Below are positions 1 to 6,561 of a stretch of DNA of 12,279 nucleotides, piece after piece (the first letter of the stretch is position 1; every line of letters begins with the position of its first letter). This DNA comes from Clostridia bacterium (GTDB taxonomy: Bacteria > Bacillota > Clostridia > Saccharofermentanales > Saccharofermentanaceae), in NCBI GenBank assembly GCA_017881645.1, contig JADGQQ010000126.1, forward strand, positions 1 through 12,279. Direction: 5' to 3'. The notes under the pieces are model-generated. The model was not told the origin of the DNA, did no database searches, and saw nothing but the letters and a program-made list of their open reading frames with translations. The position numbers and the translations under genes are program-made.

Positions 1-2
1 CA

Positions 3-608
3 ACGAAGCAGGAGACTGAAGAACTTCGATTGTCGGCCAAAGATGAGGCGGAACAGATTATTATCGCAGCGGAGAAGCGTGCAGTTGCACTTAAGGAAGC
101 GGCGATCAGCGAGAGTGAGAAGGGTCGTATGGCAAAACAAATTGAAGAAAATATCCTTCTGGCAGGACAGGCAATGGCTGCGAAGGAAGAGGCAGAGAAG
201 AGAGCCGATGCGTTAGCTCAGCAGATTGAAGCTTCACGGAAAGCGATCGAGCAAATGGAAGAGAAGATCGAAAAACTTCGTTCATCTCAGGGCCCCGGTG
301 AATTTAAACCCGTATCCGTTCCGATGGAGTACGAGGTTGAAATTATCAAGCACAAGGCTACCGGAGAAGTGGATTCTGAGGCGATTTCCCGAATTCTGAC
401 AAAGCGTGGACCCGGCGGATGGAAGCTGCACAGTCTGGTGAATGATGAAGGCGGAAGACTTCAGGCGTCTCTGGGTGCATCAGAGCAGTACTCTCTTTCA
501 TCCGGAACCGCCATTAAAGAAGACCGTGTCATATTGATATTTGAACGTGTTGCCTTATCGCCGAATGAGATTGAAGGGACGGAAAAAATCCCCTCTTCCC
601 AAGCGTGA
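3..608 (+). CDS. Coiled-coil protein with C-terminal DUF4177-like domain (5' truncated)
   Basis: The reading frame is open to the left edge, so the gene starts outside the window. A TTG at 30 is possible, but the residues before it (TKQETEELR) continue the same charged heptad-like sequence, so it is probably internal. About 201 residues are visible. Residues 1 to about 95 are rich in Glu, Lys, Ala and Gln with no Pro, as expected of a long coiled coil. Residues about 105-184 contain YEVEIIKHK, then GPGGWKLHSLV, then EDRVILIFERV. This resembles the small alpha/beta DUF4177 fold, where a Gly-Trp pair (GWxL) before a beta strand is typical. No signal peptide or membrane segment is seen in the visible part. 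The function is unknown; a cytoplasmic scaffold or regulator is only a guess. It ends with TGA just before a terminator, so it is the last gene of its transcript. Confidence 0.75.
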   Translation, partial: TKQETEELRLSAKDEAEQIIIAAEKRAVALKEAAISESEKGRMAKQIEENILLAGQAMAAKEEAEKRADALAQQIEASRKAIEQMEEKIEKLRSSQGPGEFKPVSVPMEYEVEIIKHKATGEVDSEAISRILTKRGPGGWKLHSLVNDEGGRLQASLGASEQYSLSSGTAIKEDRVILIFERVALSPNEIEGTEKIPSSQA

Positions 609-621
609 AAAACGATGATAT

Positions 622-650
622 AATGCCTTCCATTGAGACGAAGGCGTTTT
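622..650 (+). terminator. Intrinsic terminator after the coiled-coil gene
   Basis: A 9-bp stem (622-630 with 640-648, one G-T wobble) encloses a 9-nt loop and is followed by TTTT at 647-650. It starts 14 nt after the upstream stop codon. The right arm GAAGGC (640-645) could instead pair with a second GCCTTC at 666-671. Confidence 0.65.
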
Positions 651-678
651 CACTTAAATGAAGATGCCTTCTTATTTT
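649..678 (+). promoter_or_regulatory. Possible promoter for glnN
   Basis: TTCACT (649-654) and TATTTT (673-678), separated by 18 bp, each match four of six positions of the vegetative consensus. The expected transcript start near 685 would give a leader of about 25 nt containing the ribosome binding site. The match is weak and is offered mainly because the upstream terminator implies a promoter in this 60-bp gap. Confidence 0.25.
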
Positions 679-710
679 TTATTAAGCAATAACGAGAGGA
701 GCCAAAGAAA

Positions 711-2825
711 ATGACTGATGCAATCAAAGTAATGGACATTTTTGGAATGAACGTATTTAACGATGCGGTCATGAGTCGCCGACTTCCTAAAGGAGTCTAC
801 AAAGAGCTGAAGGCTACCATTGATAATGGAGGGGATTTGAACCCCGCAATCGCTGATGTAGTGGCAGCCGCTATGAGAGACTGGGCTTTGGAGAGAGGTG
901 CAACGCACTATACTCATTGGTTCCAGCCGATGACCGGAATCACAGCTGAGAAGCATGATGCTTTTATCTCAACGGATTCTTCAGGCAGAGCAGTTCTTGA
1001 TTTCACAGGCAAAGAACTTATTAAGGGCGAACCGGATGCTTCATCTTTCCCGTCCGGCGGAATCCGTGCGACATTTGAAGCCCGCGGTTATACAGCATGG
1101 GATTGTACATCTCCTGCTTTCATTCGTGAAGATGCTGCCGGTGTAACGCTTGTTATCCCGACGGCTTTCTGCTCTTATACCGGAGAAGCTCTTGACAAGA
1201 AGACACCTCTTCTCCGTTCCATGGCAGCCCTGAATGTGCAGGCGCTTCGTATTCTGAAGCTTTTCGGAAATACGACATCAACGCATGTTATTGCTTCCGT
1301 CGGACCGGAACAGGAATATTTCATTATCGACAAGCAGAAATATCTGCAGAGAAAAGACCTGATTTTTACAGGACGCACACTTTTCGGAGCGATGCCTCCC
1401 AAGGGTCAGGAACTGGAAGATCATTATTTTGGATCCATTAAGGAGCGTATCGCAGCCTTCATGAAGGATGCGAACGTTGAAATGTGGAAGCTTGGCATTC
1501 CCGCCAAGACGCAGCATAACGAAGTGGCTCCCGCACAGCACGAGATTGCGCCTTTCTACGGCACGACCAATGTTGCAACGGATCACAACCAGCTTGTCAT
1601 GGAGACCCTGAAGAAGGTCGCCGAGCGCCATAACCTTGTCTGCCTCCTGCACGAGAAGCCTTTTGCAGGCGTGAACGGTTCCGGTAAGCACAACAACTGG
1701 TCTATCGGCACGGATGACGGCGTGAACCTTCTGAATCCGGGACATAATCCGCATGAGAACATTCAGTTCCTGCTGTTCCTTGTCGCAATTCTGAATGCCG
1801 TAGACACCTACGCTCCGCTTCTTCGTCTGTCCGCTGCAAATCCGGGCAACGACCACCGTCTTGGCGCCAACGAAGCTCCTCCTGCCATCATCTCGGTTTT
1901 CCTCGGTGAACAGCTGGATGATATTCTTGAGCAGATCGAAGCCGGCAAACTGGACCACACGAAAGTCGGCGGAATCCTTGATACCGGCGTAGCCAGCCTT
2001 CCGAACCTGAACAAAGATGCAACCGACCGTAACCGTACTTCACCTTTTGCCTTTACAGGCAACAAGTTCGAATTCCGTATGGTACCTTCGTCCGCATCCA
2101 TTGCAGGACCGAATTTCGTACTGAACACAATCGTTTCCGAAATTCTTTCACAGTTTGCCGATGAGCTTGAGAAAGCGGACGACTTTGATAAGGCTGTCTG
2201 GGAACTTATCCGCAGAAACGTGAAGGAACACAAGAAGATTATTTTTGCCGGCAACAACTACTCGGAAGAGTGGCTGAAGGAAGCAGAGAGAAGAGGTCTT
2301 CCGAATATTAAGTCAACTGTTGCCAGCGTAGCGGCTCTCACCACACCGGAGAGTGTCCGGATTTTCGGGAAGCACCATGTTCTTAATGAGGTCGAACTGC
2401 ATTCACGTGCGGAAATTACATACGAGAACTACATCAAAGTCATCAACATTGAAGCCCGTACGATGATCGACATGACATCCAAGCAGATCATCCCGGCAGT
2501 CATCAAGTTCGTGACCTCCATGGCGAAGTCCATCTCCACGGTGAAAGCTGCGGCAGAAGGCTGCGATGTTTCGGTTCAGGCCGGTATGCTGAAAGAGATT
2601 TCGGCAAAGCTCGCTGTAACAAAGGCCGCTCTTTTGAAGCTTGAGGCGGAGAACGACAAGGCAGCTGCATTCGACGGAAGTGTCGGCGATCAGGCGGCAT
2701 ACTATCGGGACAACGTTTTTGTGGCCATGGCTGCATTGCGTGTGCCGGTGGACGAGCTTGAGATGATGGTTGATCAGGACGTGTGGCCTTTCCCGACCTA
2801 CGGCGACATCCTCTTCAACGTATAA
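711..2825 (+). CDS. glnN: Glutamine synthetase type III (GlnN)
   Basis: It catalyses ATP-dependent condensation of ammonium with glutamate to glutamine in the cytoplasm. The 704 residues fit the GSIII family (about 700) and not GSI (about 450). GSIII signatures appear in order: a long N-terminal domain with an AKHDAF-like stretch (residues 80-85 are EKHDAF), the metal and glutamate site SVGPEQEYFIID (196-207), KTQHNEVAPAQHEIAPFY (266-283), the ATP-site segment VNGSGKHNNWS (321-331), RLGANEAPPAIISVFLG (383-399), and the C-terminal catalytic strand NRTSPFAFTGNKFEFRMVPS (441-460). The start at 711 is supported by GAGAGGA at 695-701. GSIII enzymes are dodecamers found mainly in Bacteroidota, some Bacillota and cyanobacteria. 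No GlnR-type operator was recognised upstream. Terminators flank the gene, so it is probably monocistronic. No catalytic motif is missing. Confidence 0.97.
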   Translation: MTDAIKVMDIFGMNVFNDAVMSRRLPKGVYKELKATIDNGGDLNPAIADVVAAAMRDWALERGATHYTHWFQPMTGITAEKHDAFISTDSSGRAVLDFTGKELIKGEPDASSFPSGGIRATFEARGYTAWDCTSPAFIREDAAGVTLVIPTAFCSYTGEALDKKTPLLRSMAALNVQALRILKLFGNTTSTHVIASVGPEQEYFIIDKQKYLQRKDLIFTGRTLFGAMPPKGQELEDHYFGSIKERIAAFMKDANVEMWKLGIPAKTQHNEVAPAQHEIAPFYGTTNVATDHNQLVMETLKKVAERHNLVCLLHEKPFAGVNGSGKHNNWSIGTDDGVNLLNPGHNPHENIQFLLFLVAILNAVDTYAPLLRLSAANPGNDHRLGANEAPPAIISVFLGEQLDDILEQIEAGKLDHTKVGGILDTGVASLPNLNKDATDRNRTSPFAFTGNKFEFRMVPSSASIAGPNFVLNTIVSEILSQFADELEKADDFDKAVWELIRRNVKEHKKIIFAGNNYSEEWLKEAERRGLPNIKSTVASVAALTTPESVRIFGKHHVLNEVELHSRAEITYENYIKVINIEARTMIDMTSKQIIPAVIKFVTSMAKSISTVKAAAEGCDVSVQAGMLKEISAKLAVTKAALLKLEAENDKAAAFDGSVGDQAAYYRDNVFVAMAALRVPVDELEMMVDQDVWPFPTYGDILFNV

Positions 2826-2846
2826 TCCCAATTCCCTGCATTCTTG

Positions 2847-2897
2847 AGCGCCCCGGATGTGATTTTTGAAAATCACGGCCGGGGCGTTCTTTTTTTG
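2847..2897 (+). terminator. Strong intrinsic terminator of glnN
   Basis: An outer stem (2847-2856 with 2879-2888, containing GCGCCCCGG-type pairing) is stacked on an inner stem (2859-2865 with 2870-2876, GTGATTT with AAATCAC) and a four-base loop. It is followed by a long T tract up to 2896. It begins 21 nt after the glnN stop. Confidence 0.93.
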
Positions 2898-2904
2898 TTA
2901 GAAT
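2896..2904 (+). promoter_or_regulatory. Extended -10 promoter candidate for the exporter pair
   Basis: TGTTAGAAT combines a TGn extension with TAGAAT, five of six matches to TATAAT. It lies at the end of the T tract of the glnN terminator. The -35 position falls in the terminator stem and has no consensus match, which extended -10 promoters tolerate. A start near 2911 would leave a short leader carrying AGGAGG at 2927-2932. Confidence 0.35.
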
Positions 2905-2939
2905 GTAGGAAAAGATTCTTGTGTCAGGAGGGTTCGAAT

Positions 2940-3725
2940 ATGCAGGAGACGAAACCGTCTCTGGATGTAAAAACACTTTTTTCCGTTACGCTTCTGGCCG
3001 GAGAGATTCTGCTGTCGAGCGGTGCGGAAATTTATCGGGTGGAAGATACGATTCACCGGCTCCTCCGGCTTTCGGGTATTGAGGCTGCGGAATCCTTCGT
3101 TACACCGACATGCATTATTATGACGCTTCGCGATCCGGATTCCGATACGCTGACGACGCTGCGGCGTGTTACCGACAGGGAACATAACCTCGCTCGCGTC
3201 GCACGGGTCAATAAGGTCGCCAGAGCGCTGTGTGACAACAAAATGTCACTTGAAGAGGCGTCCGGTACATTAGAGGAGATCAAGCAGAGCAAAGGGTATC
3301 CTGAGTGGGCGATGATGCTCCTCCTGTTCTTTTTGCCGGTTTGTTTCTATATGCTTTTTGGCGGGCAGGATATTGCGTCGGGTTTGATTTGCCTGGTTAC
3401 CGGCACGTGGCTGGCACTGATTCGAAAAGTGATGATCCGAACATCGCTGGTGCGTTTCTTCCATGATCTGATCCGGGCGGCGGGCGTCGCTTTTCTGGCA
3501 TCCATTATGACAAGATTGTTTTCAGCTGATTCGAATACGAATCTCATCATTATAAGCTCGATCATGCCGTTGGTTCCGGGCGTATCCATTACGACCGCAA
3601 TCCGGGATCTGCTTCATGGAGATTACCAGTCCGGCACTGCGCGCGGCGTGGAGGCTTTCATTATTGCAACCGCTGTAGCCGTGGGTGTGGGCGCCGGATT
3701 GTTTTTATTCCGGATGATTCCATAA
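2940..3725 (+). CDS. ThrE/YjjP-type exporter, large subunit
   Basis: The protein has 261 residues. The start at ATG 2940 is set by AGGAGG at 2927-2932; the longer frame from a TTG at 2844 would overlap the terminator and is rejected. Residues 1-120 form the soluble N-terminal part of the ThrE_1 (YjjP, former DUF1212) family, including LLAGEILLSSGAEIYRVEDTI (18-38) and VTPTCIIMTL (54-63). About five hydrophobic segments follow, near 123-141, 145-161, 177-194, 202-222 and 233-258. The conserved signature SIMPLVPGVSITTAIRDLL lies at 207-225. In Corynebacterium the fused ThrE exports threonine and serine; in E. coli the split YjjP/YjjB pair has been implicated in succinate export. The substrate here cannot be told from sequence. 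The partner subunit follows after an 11-nt gap. Confidence 0.9.
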   Translation: MQETKPSLDVKTLFSVTLLAGEILLSSGAEIYRVEDTIHRLLRLSGIEAAESFVTPTCIIMTLRDPDSDTLTTLRRVTDREHNLARVARVNKVARALCDNKMSLEEASGTLEEIKQSKGYPEWAMMLLLFFLPVCFYMLFGGQDIASGLICLVTGTWLALIRKVMIRTSLVRFFHDLIRAAGVAFLASIMTRLFSADSNTNLIIISSIMPLVPGVSITTAIRDLLHGDYQSGTARGVEAFIIATAVAVGVGAGLFLFRMIP

Positions 3726-3736
3726 AGGAGGGAACG

Positions 3737-4180
3737 ATGGACTTGCATATTCTTGTTCTGATCGGCGGATTTCTGACCGCAGCGGGTGCAGCGCTATTAT
3801 TTCAGGTTCCTGTCCGGCAGGCCATGCTGTGCGGAGGGATCGGAGTTTTGGCGAGTTTTTTGAATTTGCTGGTATCCCGCGGATCCGAAGCAACGGTTCT
3901 TTCAACTTTTGCGGCATCCCTTCTGGTTGCCGTTCTTTCACATGCCGCAGCAAGAATCGTGAAGATGCCGGTGACGGTTTTTCTCATTCCGTGCATCTTT
4001 CCCTTTGTGCCGGGTGCAGGCATGTTTCATATTGTATACAGCCTGATCGAAAGCCGGCCGGCGGATGCAACGATGTATTTTTTCTCAACGATGGAGTTTG
4101 CGGGAGCGATTGCGCTTGCGATTTTTACCGTAGATACGATTTTTAAGAAAAGAGTCAAAGTGCACACAAAATGCACATGA
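3737..4180 (+). CDS. ThrE/YjjB-type exporter, small subunit
   Basis: The protein has 147 residues, with ATG preceded by a very strong AAGGAGGG at 3725-3732 that overlaps the end of the upstream stop codon, so the two genes are translationally close. It is almost wholly hydrophobic, with about five membrane segments near 4-23, 29-46, 53-73, 79-97 and 116-135. The motif FPFVPGAGMFHIVYSLI (88-104) is the small-subunit counterpart of the MPLVPG motif in the partner and marks the ThrE_2 (YjjB, DUF3815) family. The C-terminus is short and basic (KKRVKVHTK). It probably forms a heteromeric exporter in the cytoplasmic membrane with the 2940-3725 product. No clear terminator follows, so read-through into the EF-G-like gene is possible. 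Confidence 0.88.
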   Translation: MDLHILVLIGGFLTAAGAALLFQVPVRQAMLCGGIGVLASFLNLLVSRGSEATVLSTFAASLLVAVLSHAAARIVKMPVTVFLIPCIFPFVPGAGMFHIVYSLIESRPADATMYFFSTMEFAGAIALAIFTVDTIFKKRVKVHTKCT

Positions 4181-4197
4181 AATACGCGATTTTGACA

Positions 4198-4227
4198 GTG
4201 GCAGTTGTTCACCTTACATAGTATAAT
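4198..4227 (+). promoter_or_regulatory. Promoter candidate for the EF-G-like gene
   Basis: A perfect TATAAT at 4222-4227 lies 18 bp after GTGGCA (4198-4203, four of six matches to TTGACA). A perfect TTGACA at 4192-4197 is also present, but it is 24 bp from the -10, too far for a standard promoter. A start near 4234 would give a leader of about 27 nt with AAGGAGGA at 4246-4253. Confidence 0.45.
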
Positions 4228-4246
4228 TGGAACATTAGCTATACTA
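4219..4246 (+). promoter_or_regulatory. Perfect inverted repeat spanning the -10 box to the RBS
   Basis: TAGTATA (4219-4225) and TATACTA (4240-4246) are exact inverted copies with a 14-nt spacer. The left arm covers most of the -10 box and the right arm touches the Shine-Dalgarno sequence. This could be an operator for a dimeric repressor. If transcription starts near 4234 only the right arm is transcribed, which argues against an RNA hairpin. The role is inferred. Confidence 0.4.
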
Positions 4247-4260
4247 AGGAGGACAGATTC

Positions 4261-6348
4261 ATGATGAATTATCCAGCAAGCAAGATCCGCAATATCACTT
4301 TGCTGGGACATGGCGGATCCGGTAAAACAGCCCTGGCTGAGGCAATGCTGTTCAGTTCGAAGGCGATTGACCGCCTCGGCAGAGCAGCAGACGGCAGCAC
4401 GACAATGGACTTTGACGCTGAAGAGGTTAAACGCAAAATTTCAATAAATACGACAATTGCCGCGTGTGAGTGGAAGGGTTCTAAGATGAACATCATTGAC
4501 ACTCCCGGCGATTTTGATTTTCTGGGTGAAACGATGGCCGGGATTCGGGTGGCTGACAGTGCGATCGTTATGATAAGTGCCAAAGGCGGTACTTCTGTAG
4601 GATCAGAGAAAGCCATTCGCCTGCTGAAGAAGCGCAACGTACCTTTCCTGTTTTTTATGAATCGCATGGATGAGCCGAATGCGGACTTTGAAGCTGTTAC
4701 TGCACGTATGCGTGACAACTACGGCCCGGGTGTCATTCCGCTTTCTCTGCCGATTATGGCTGAAGGGCGCATGACCGGTATTGTGGACGTAATGAACCGG
4801 AGAGCGTTTTCTATAGATGAGAAAACCGGAGCTATGACGGAGATGCCTGTACCGGCGGCCTATACGGATCGCATAACCGAGCTCCAGGAATCCGTCAACG
4901 AAGTCGTCGCTGAGAGTGACGAAGTTTTGATGGAGAAATATTTTGCCGGAGAGGCTTTCTCTGAGGATGAATTCAGAAGAGGCGTACATGCCGGATTCCG
5001 TGACGGAAGTCTTCATCCGATTTATGTTGGTTCTGCATACCGTAACTGGGGCGTGGAGTTCCTTATGAACTGTATCTCCAAAGATACGCCGGCTGCCGGG
5101 GAGAAAGAACCCGTGCAGGGAACGGCACCGGACGGGTCAGCAGTCACAATCGCCTGCAGCGAGAAAGATCCGCTGGCCGCATTTGTGTTTAAGACAATTG
5201 CTGATCCTTTTGTCGGGCGCATCAGTTTGTTCCGGGTCTATTCCGGCGTCCTGAAGCCGAACAGCACGATTTACAATGTCGCCAAGGAAAAAGAAGAGCG
5301 GATTGGCAGCCTTTTCTGCATGGTGGGAAAGAAACAGATTCCGATAGATCAGGTTGGCGCCGGCGATATCGGGGCTGTGGCCAAATTAGTACTTACGCAG
5401 ACCAACGACACGTTGACGGATCGCTCACGGCCGGTTGTTCTCCCGAAGATCAGCTTTCCGACGCCCTGCCTTGAAATGGCCATTGTCCCAAGGGCCAAAG
5501 GTGAAGACGACAAGATCGTGGCAGGACTTCATAAGCTTTCGGATGAAGATCCGGTTTTCCGTGTCACGATGAATGCGGAGACGCGTCAGATCGTGATATC
5601 CGGTCTTGGGGAGCAGGAGATTTCCGTGCTTCGCAGCAAGCTCAAGAGTAAGTTCAATGTGGATTCCACCATTGAGGCACCGCGTGTACCATACCGTGAA
5701 GCGATCCGCAAGAAAGTGAAAGTCCAGGGCAAACACAAGAAACAGTCCGGCGGTCACGGTCAGTACGGTGACGTATGGATCGAGTTTGAACCGACGGAAA
5801 CGGACACCGAGACACTGGTTTTCGAGGAGAAGGTATTCGGCGGATCTGTTCCGCGCAACTTCTTCCCGGCAGTAGAGAAAGGTCTCCAGGATTCCGTAAG
5901 TAAAGGCGTACTCGCCGGCTTCCCGGTTGTCAATCTGAAAGCCACTCTTGTTGACGGTTCCTATCACGATGTTGATTCTTCTGAAATGGCATTCAAGATT
6001 GCGGCCCACCTTGCATACAAGACCGGCCTTTCGCTTGCAAGCCCGATGCTGCTTGAGCCAATCAGCAGTGTTGTTGTTCATATCCCCGAAGACAGACAGG
6101 GCGATATTATGGGCGACATGAATAAAAGGCGCGGACGCATTATGGGGATTGATACAGATGAGGACGGATCGGCGGTTGCATGTGAAGTGCCTACATCTGA
6201 AATGGCTACCTATGCCACGGACCTCAAGTCCATGACGCAGGGCCGCGGCTGGTATACGATCGAGCATGCCCGCTATGAGCAGGCACCGGCAGAAGTTGAG
6301 ATTAAGGTCATTCAGGCACACAAGCATCAATTGGAAGAAGAGGAATAA
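4261..6348 (+). CDS. EF-G-like translational GTPase (EF-G2 type paralogue)
   Basis: The 695-residue length and domain order are those of EF-G, but the motifs fit the EF-G-like branch. G1 is GHGGSGKT (16-23), replacing the canonical GHIDAGKT-type loop. In switch I the invariant RGIT is R58-K59-I60-S61. G3 is DTPGDFDF (80-87), with Asp in place of the catalytic His of DTPGH. G4 is NRMD (134-137) and G5 is GSA (257-259). Domain II follows from about 303, domain III from about 400, domain IV starts near 475 and carries KKQSGGHGQYGDVW (493-506), and domain V begins near 590 (PMLLEPISSVVV). ATGATG at 4261 is preceded by AAGGAGGA. These paralogues bind GTP and probably the ribosome; their physiological role is not settled. 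Whether this copy supports translocation or a stress or ribosome-maintenance function cannot be told. It is a complete gene, apparently with its own promoter and a terminator downstream. Confidence 0.93.
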   Translation: MMNYPASKIRNITLLGHGGSGKTALAEAMLFSSKAIDRLGRAADGSTTMDFDAEEVKRKISINTTIAACEWKGSKMNIIDTPGDFDFLGETMAGIRVADSAIVMISAKGGTSVGSEKAIRLLKKRNVPFLFFMNRMDEPNADFEAVTARMRDNYGPGVIPLSLPIMAEGRMTGIVDVMNRRAFSIDEKTGAMTEMPVPAAYTDRITELQESVNEVVAESDEVLMEKYFAGEAFSEDEFRRGVHAGFRDGSLHPIYVGSAYRNWGVEFLMNCISKDTPAAGEKEPVQGTAPDGSAVTIACSEKDPLAAFVFKTIADPFVGRISLFRVYSGVLKPNSTIYNVAKEKEERIGSLFCMVGKKQIPIDQVGAGDIGAVAKLVLTQTNDTLTDRSRPVVLPKISFPTPCLEMAIVPRAKGEDDKIVAGLHKLSDEDPVFRVTMNAETRQIVISGLGEQEISVLRSKLKSKFNVDSTIEAPRVPYREAIRKKVKVQGKHKKQSGGHGQYGDVWIEFEPTETDTETLVFEEKVFGGSVPRNFFPAVEKGLQDSVSKGVLAGFPVVNLKATLVDGSYHDVDSSEMAFKIAAHLAYKTGLSLASPMLLEPISSVVVHIPEDRQGDIMGDMNKRRGRIMGIDTDEDGSAVACEVPTSEMATYATDLKSMTQGRGWYTIEHARYEQAPAEVEIKVIQAHKHQLEEEE

Positions 6349-6429
6349 CACCCGACGCAGTTGTTTTTTTGAATTCGCGGTGCGACGAGCACAGGAACGA
6401 ATGGCTGCGTGTCTCCGAAATTGTTAGAT

Positions 6430-6465
6430 AAAGGCATCTGCTTCCATGGAGGCAGATGCCTTTTT
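6430..6465 (+). terminator. Terminator between convergent genes
   Basis: A near-perfect stem of about 14 bp (6430-6443 with 6450-6463, GGCATCTGC against GCAGATGCC) is followed by T's at 6461-6465. It ends the EF-G-like transcript 82 nt after the stop codon. It also lies 98 nt beyond the stop of the minus-strand gene. The minus-strand T tract is only TTTATCT, so termination in that direction is less certain. Confidence 0.85.
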
Positions 6466-6488
6466 AACTCGCTAAGACCGGCGGAGCT

Positions 6489-6541
6489 GGCATTTCCGGA
6501 GCGCGTATGCGGGCATTTTCAGAGCGGGCATTTCCGGAGCG
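6489..6541. repeat. Three copies of a 15-bp repeat
   Basis: GGCATTTCCGGAGCG occurs at 6489-6503 and 6527-6541, and the variant GGCATTTTCAGAGCG at 6512-6526. Copies two and three abut exactly; copy one is 8 bp away. The block lies in the non-coding space just after the stop of the minus-strand membrane protein gene. No function is apparent. Confidence 0.7.
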
Positions 6542-6561
6542 GAATTCAGGTCACAGGGATC

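Noticed and set aside
1278..1958. 226-codon minus-strand frame opposite glnN
   Set aside because: It is fully antisense to the conserved catalytic core of glutamine synthetase III.
2844..2939. TTG start giving a 293-residue YjjP-type protein
   Set aside because: It would translate through the glnN terminator hairpin. AGGAGG 8 nt before ATG 2940 and family length favour 261 residues.
4192..4197. Perfect TTGACA as the -35 of the EF-G-like promoter
   Set aside because: The spacing to TATAAT is 24 bp; the only -10 at a normal distance from it (TACATA) is poor.
5425..6351. 308-codon minus-strand frame opposite the EF-G-like gene
   Set aside because: It is antisense to a strongly conserved protein and has no recognisable motif; a shadow frame.
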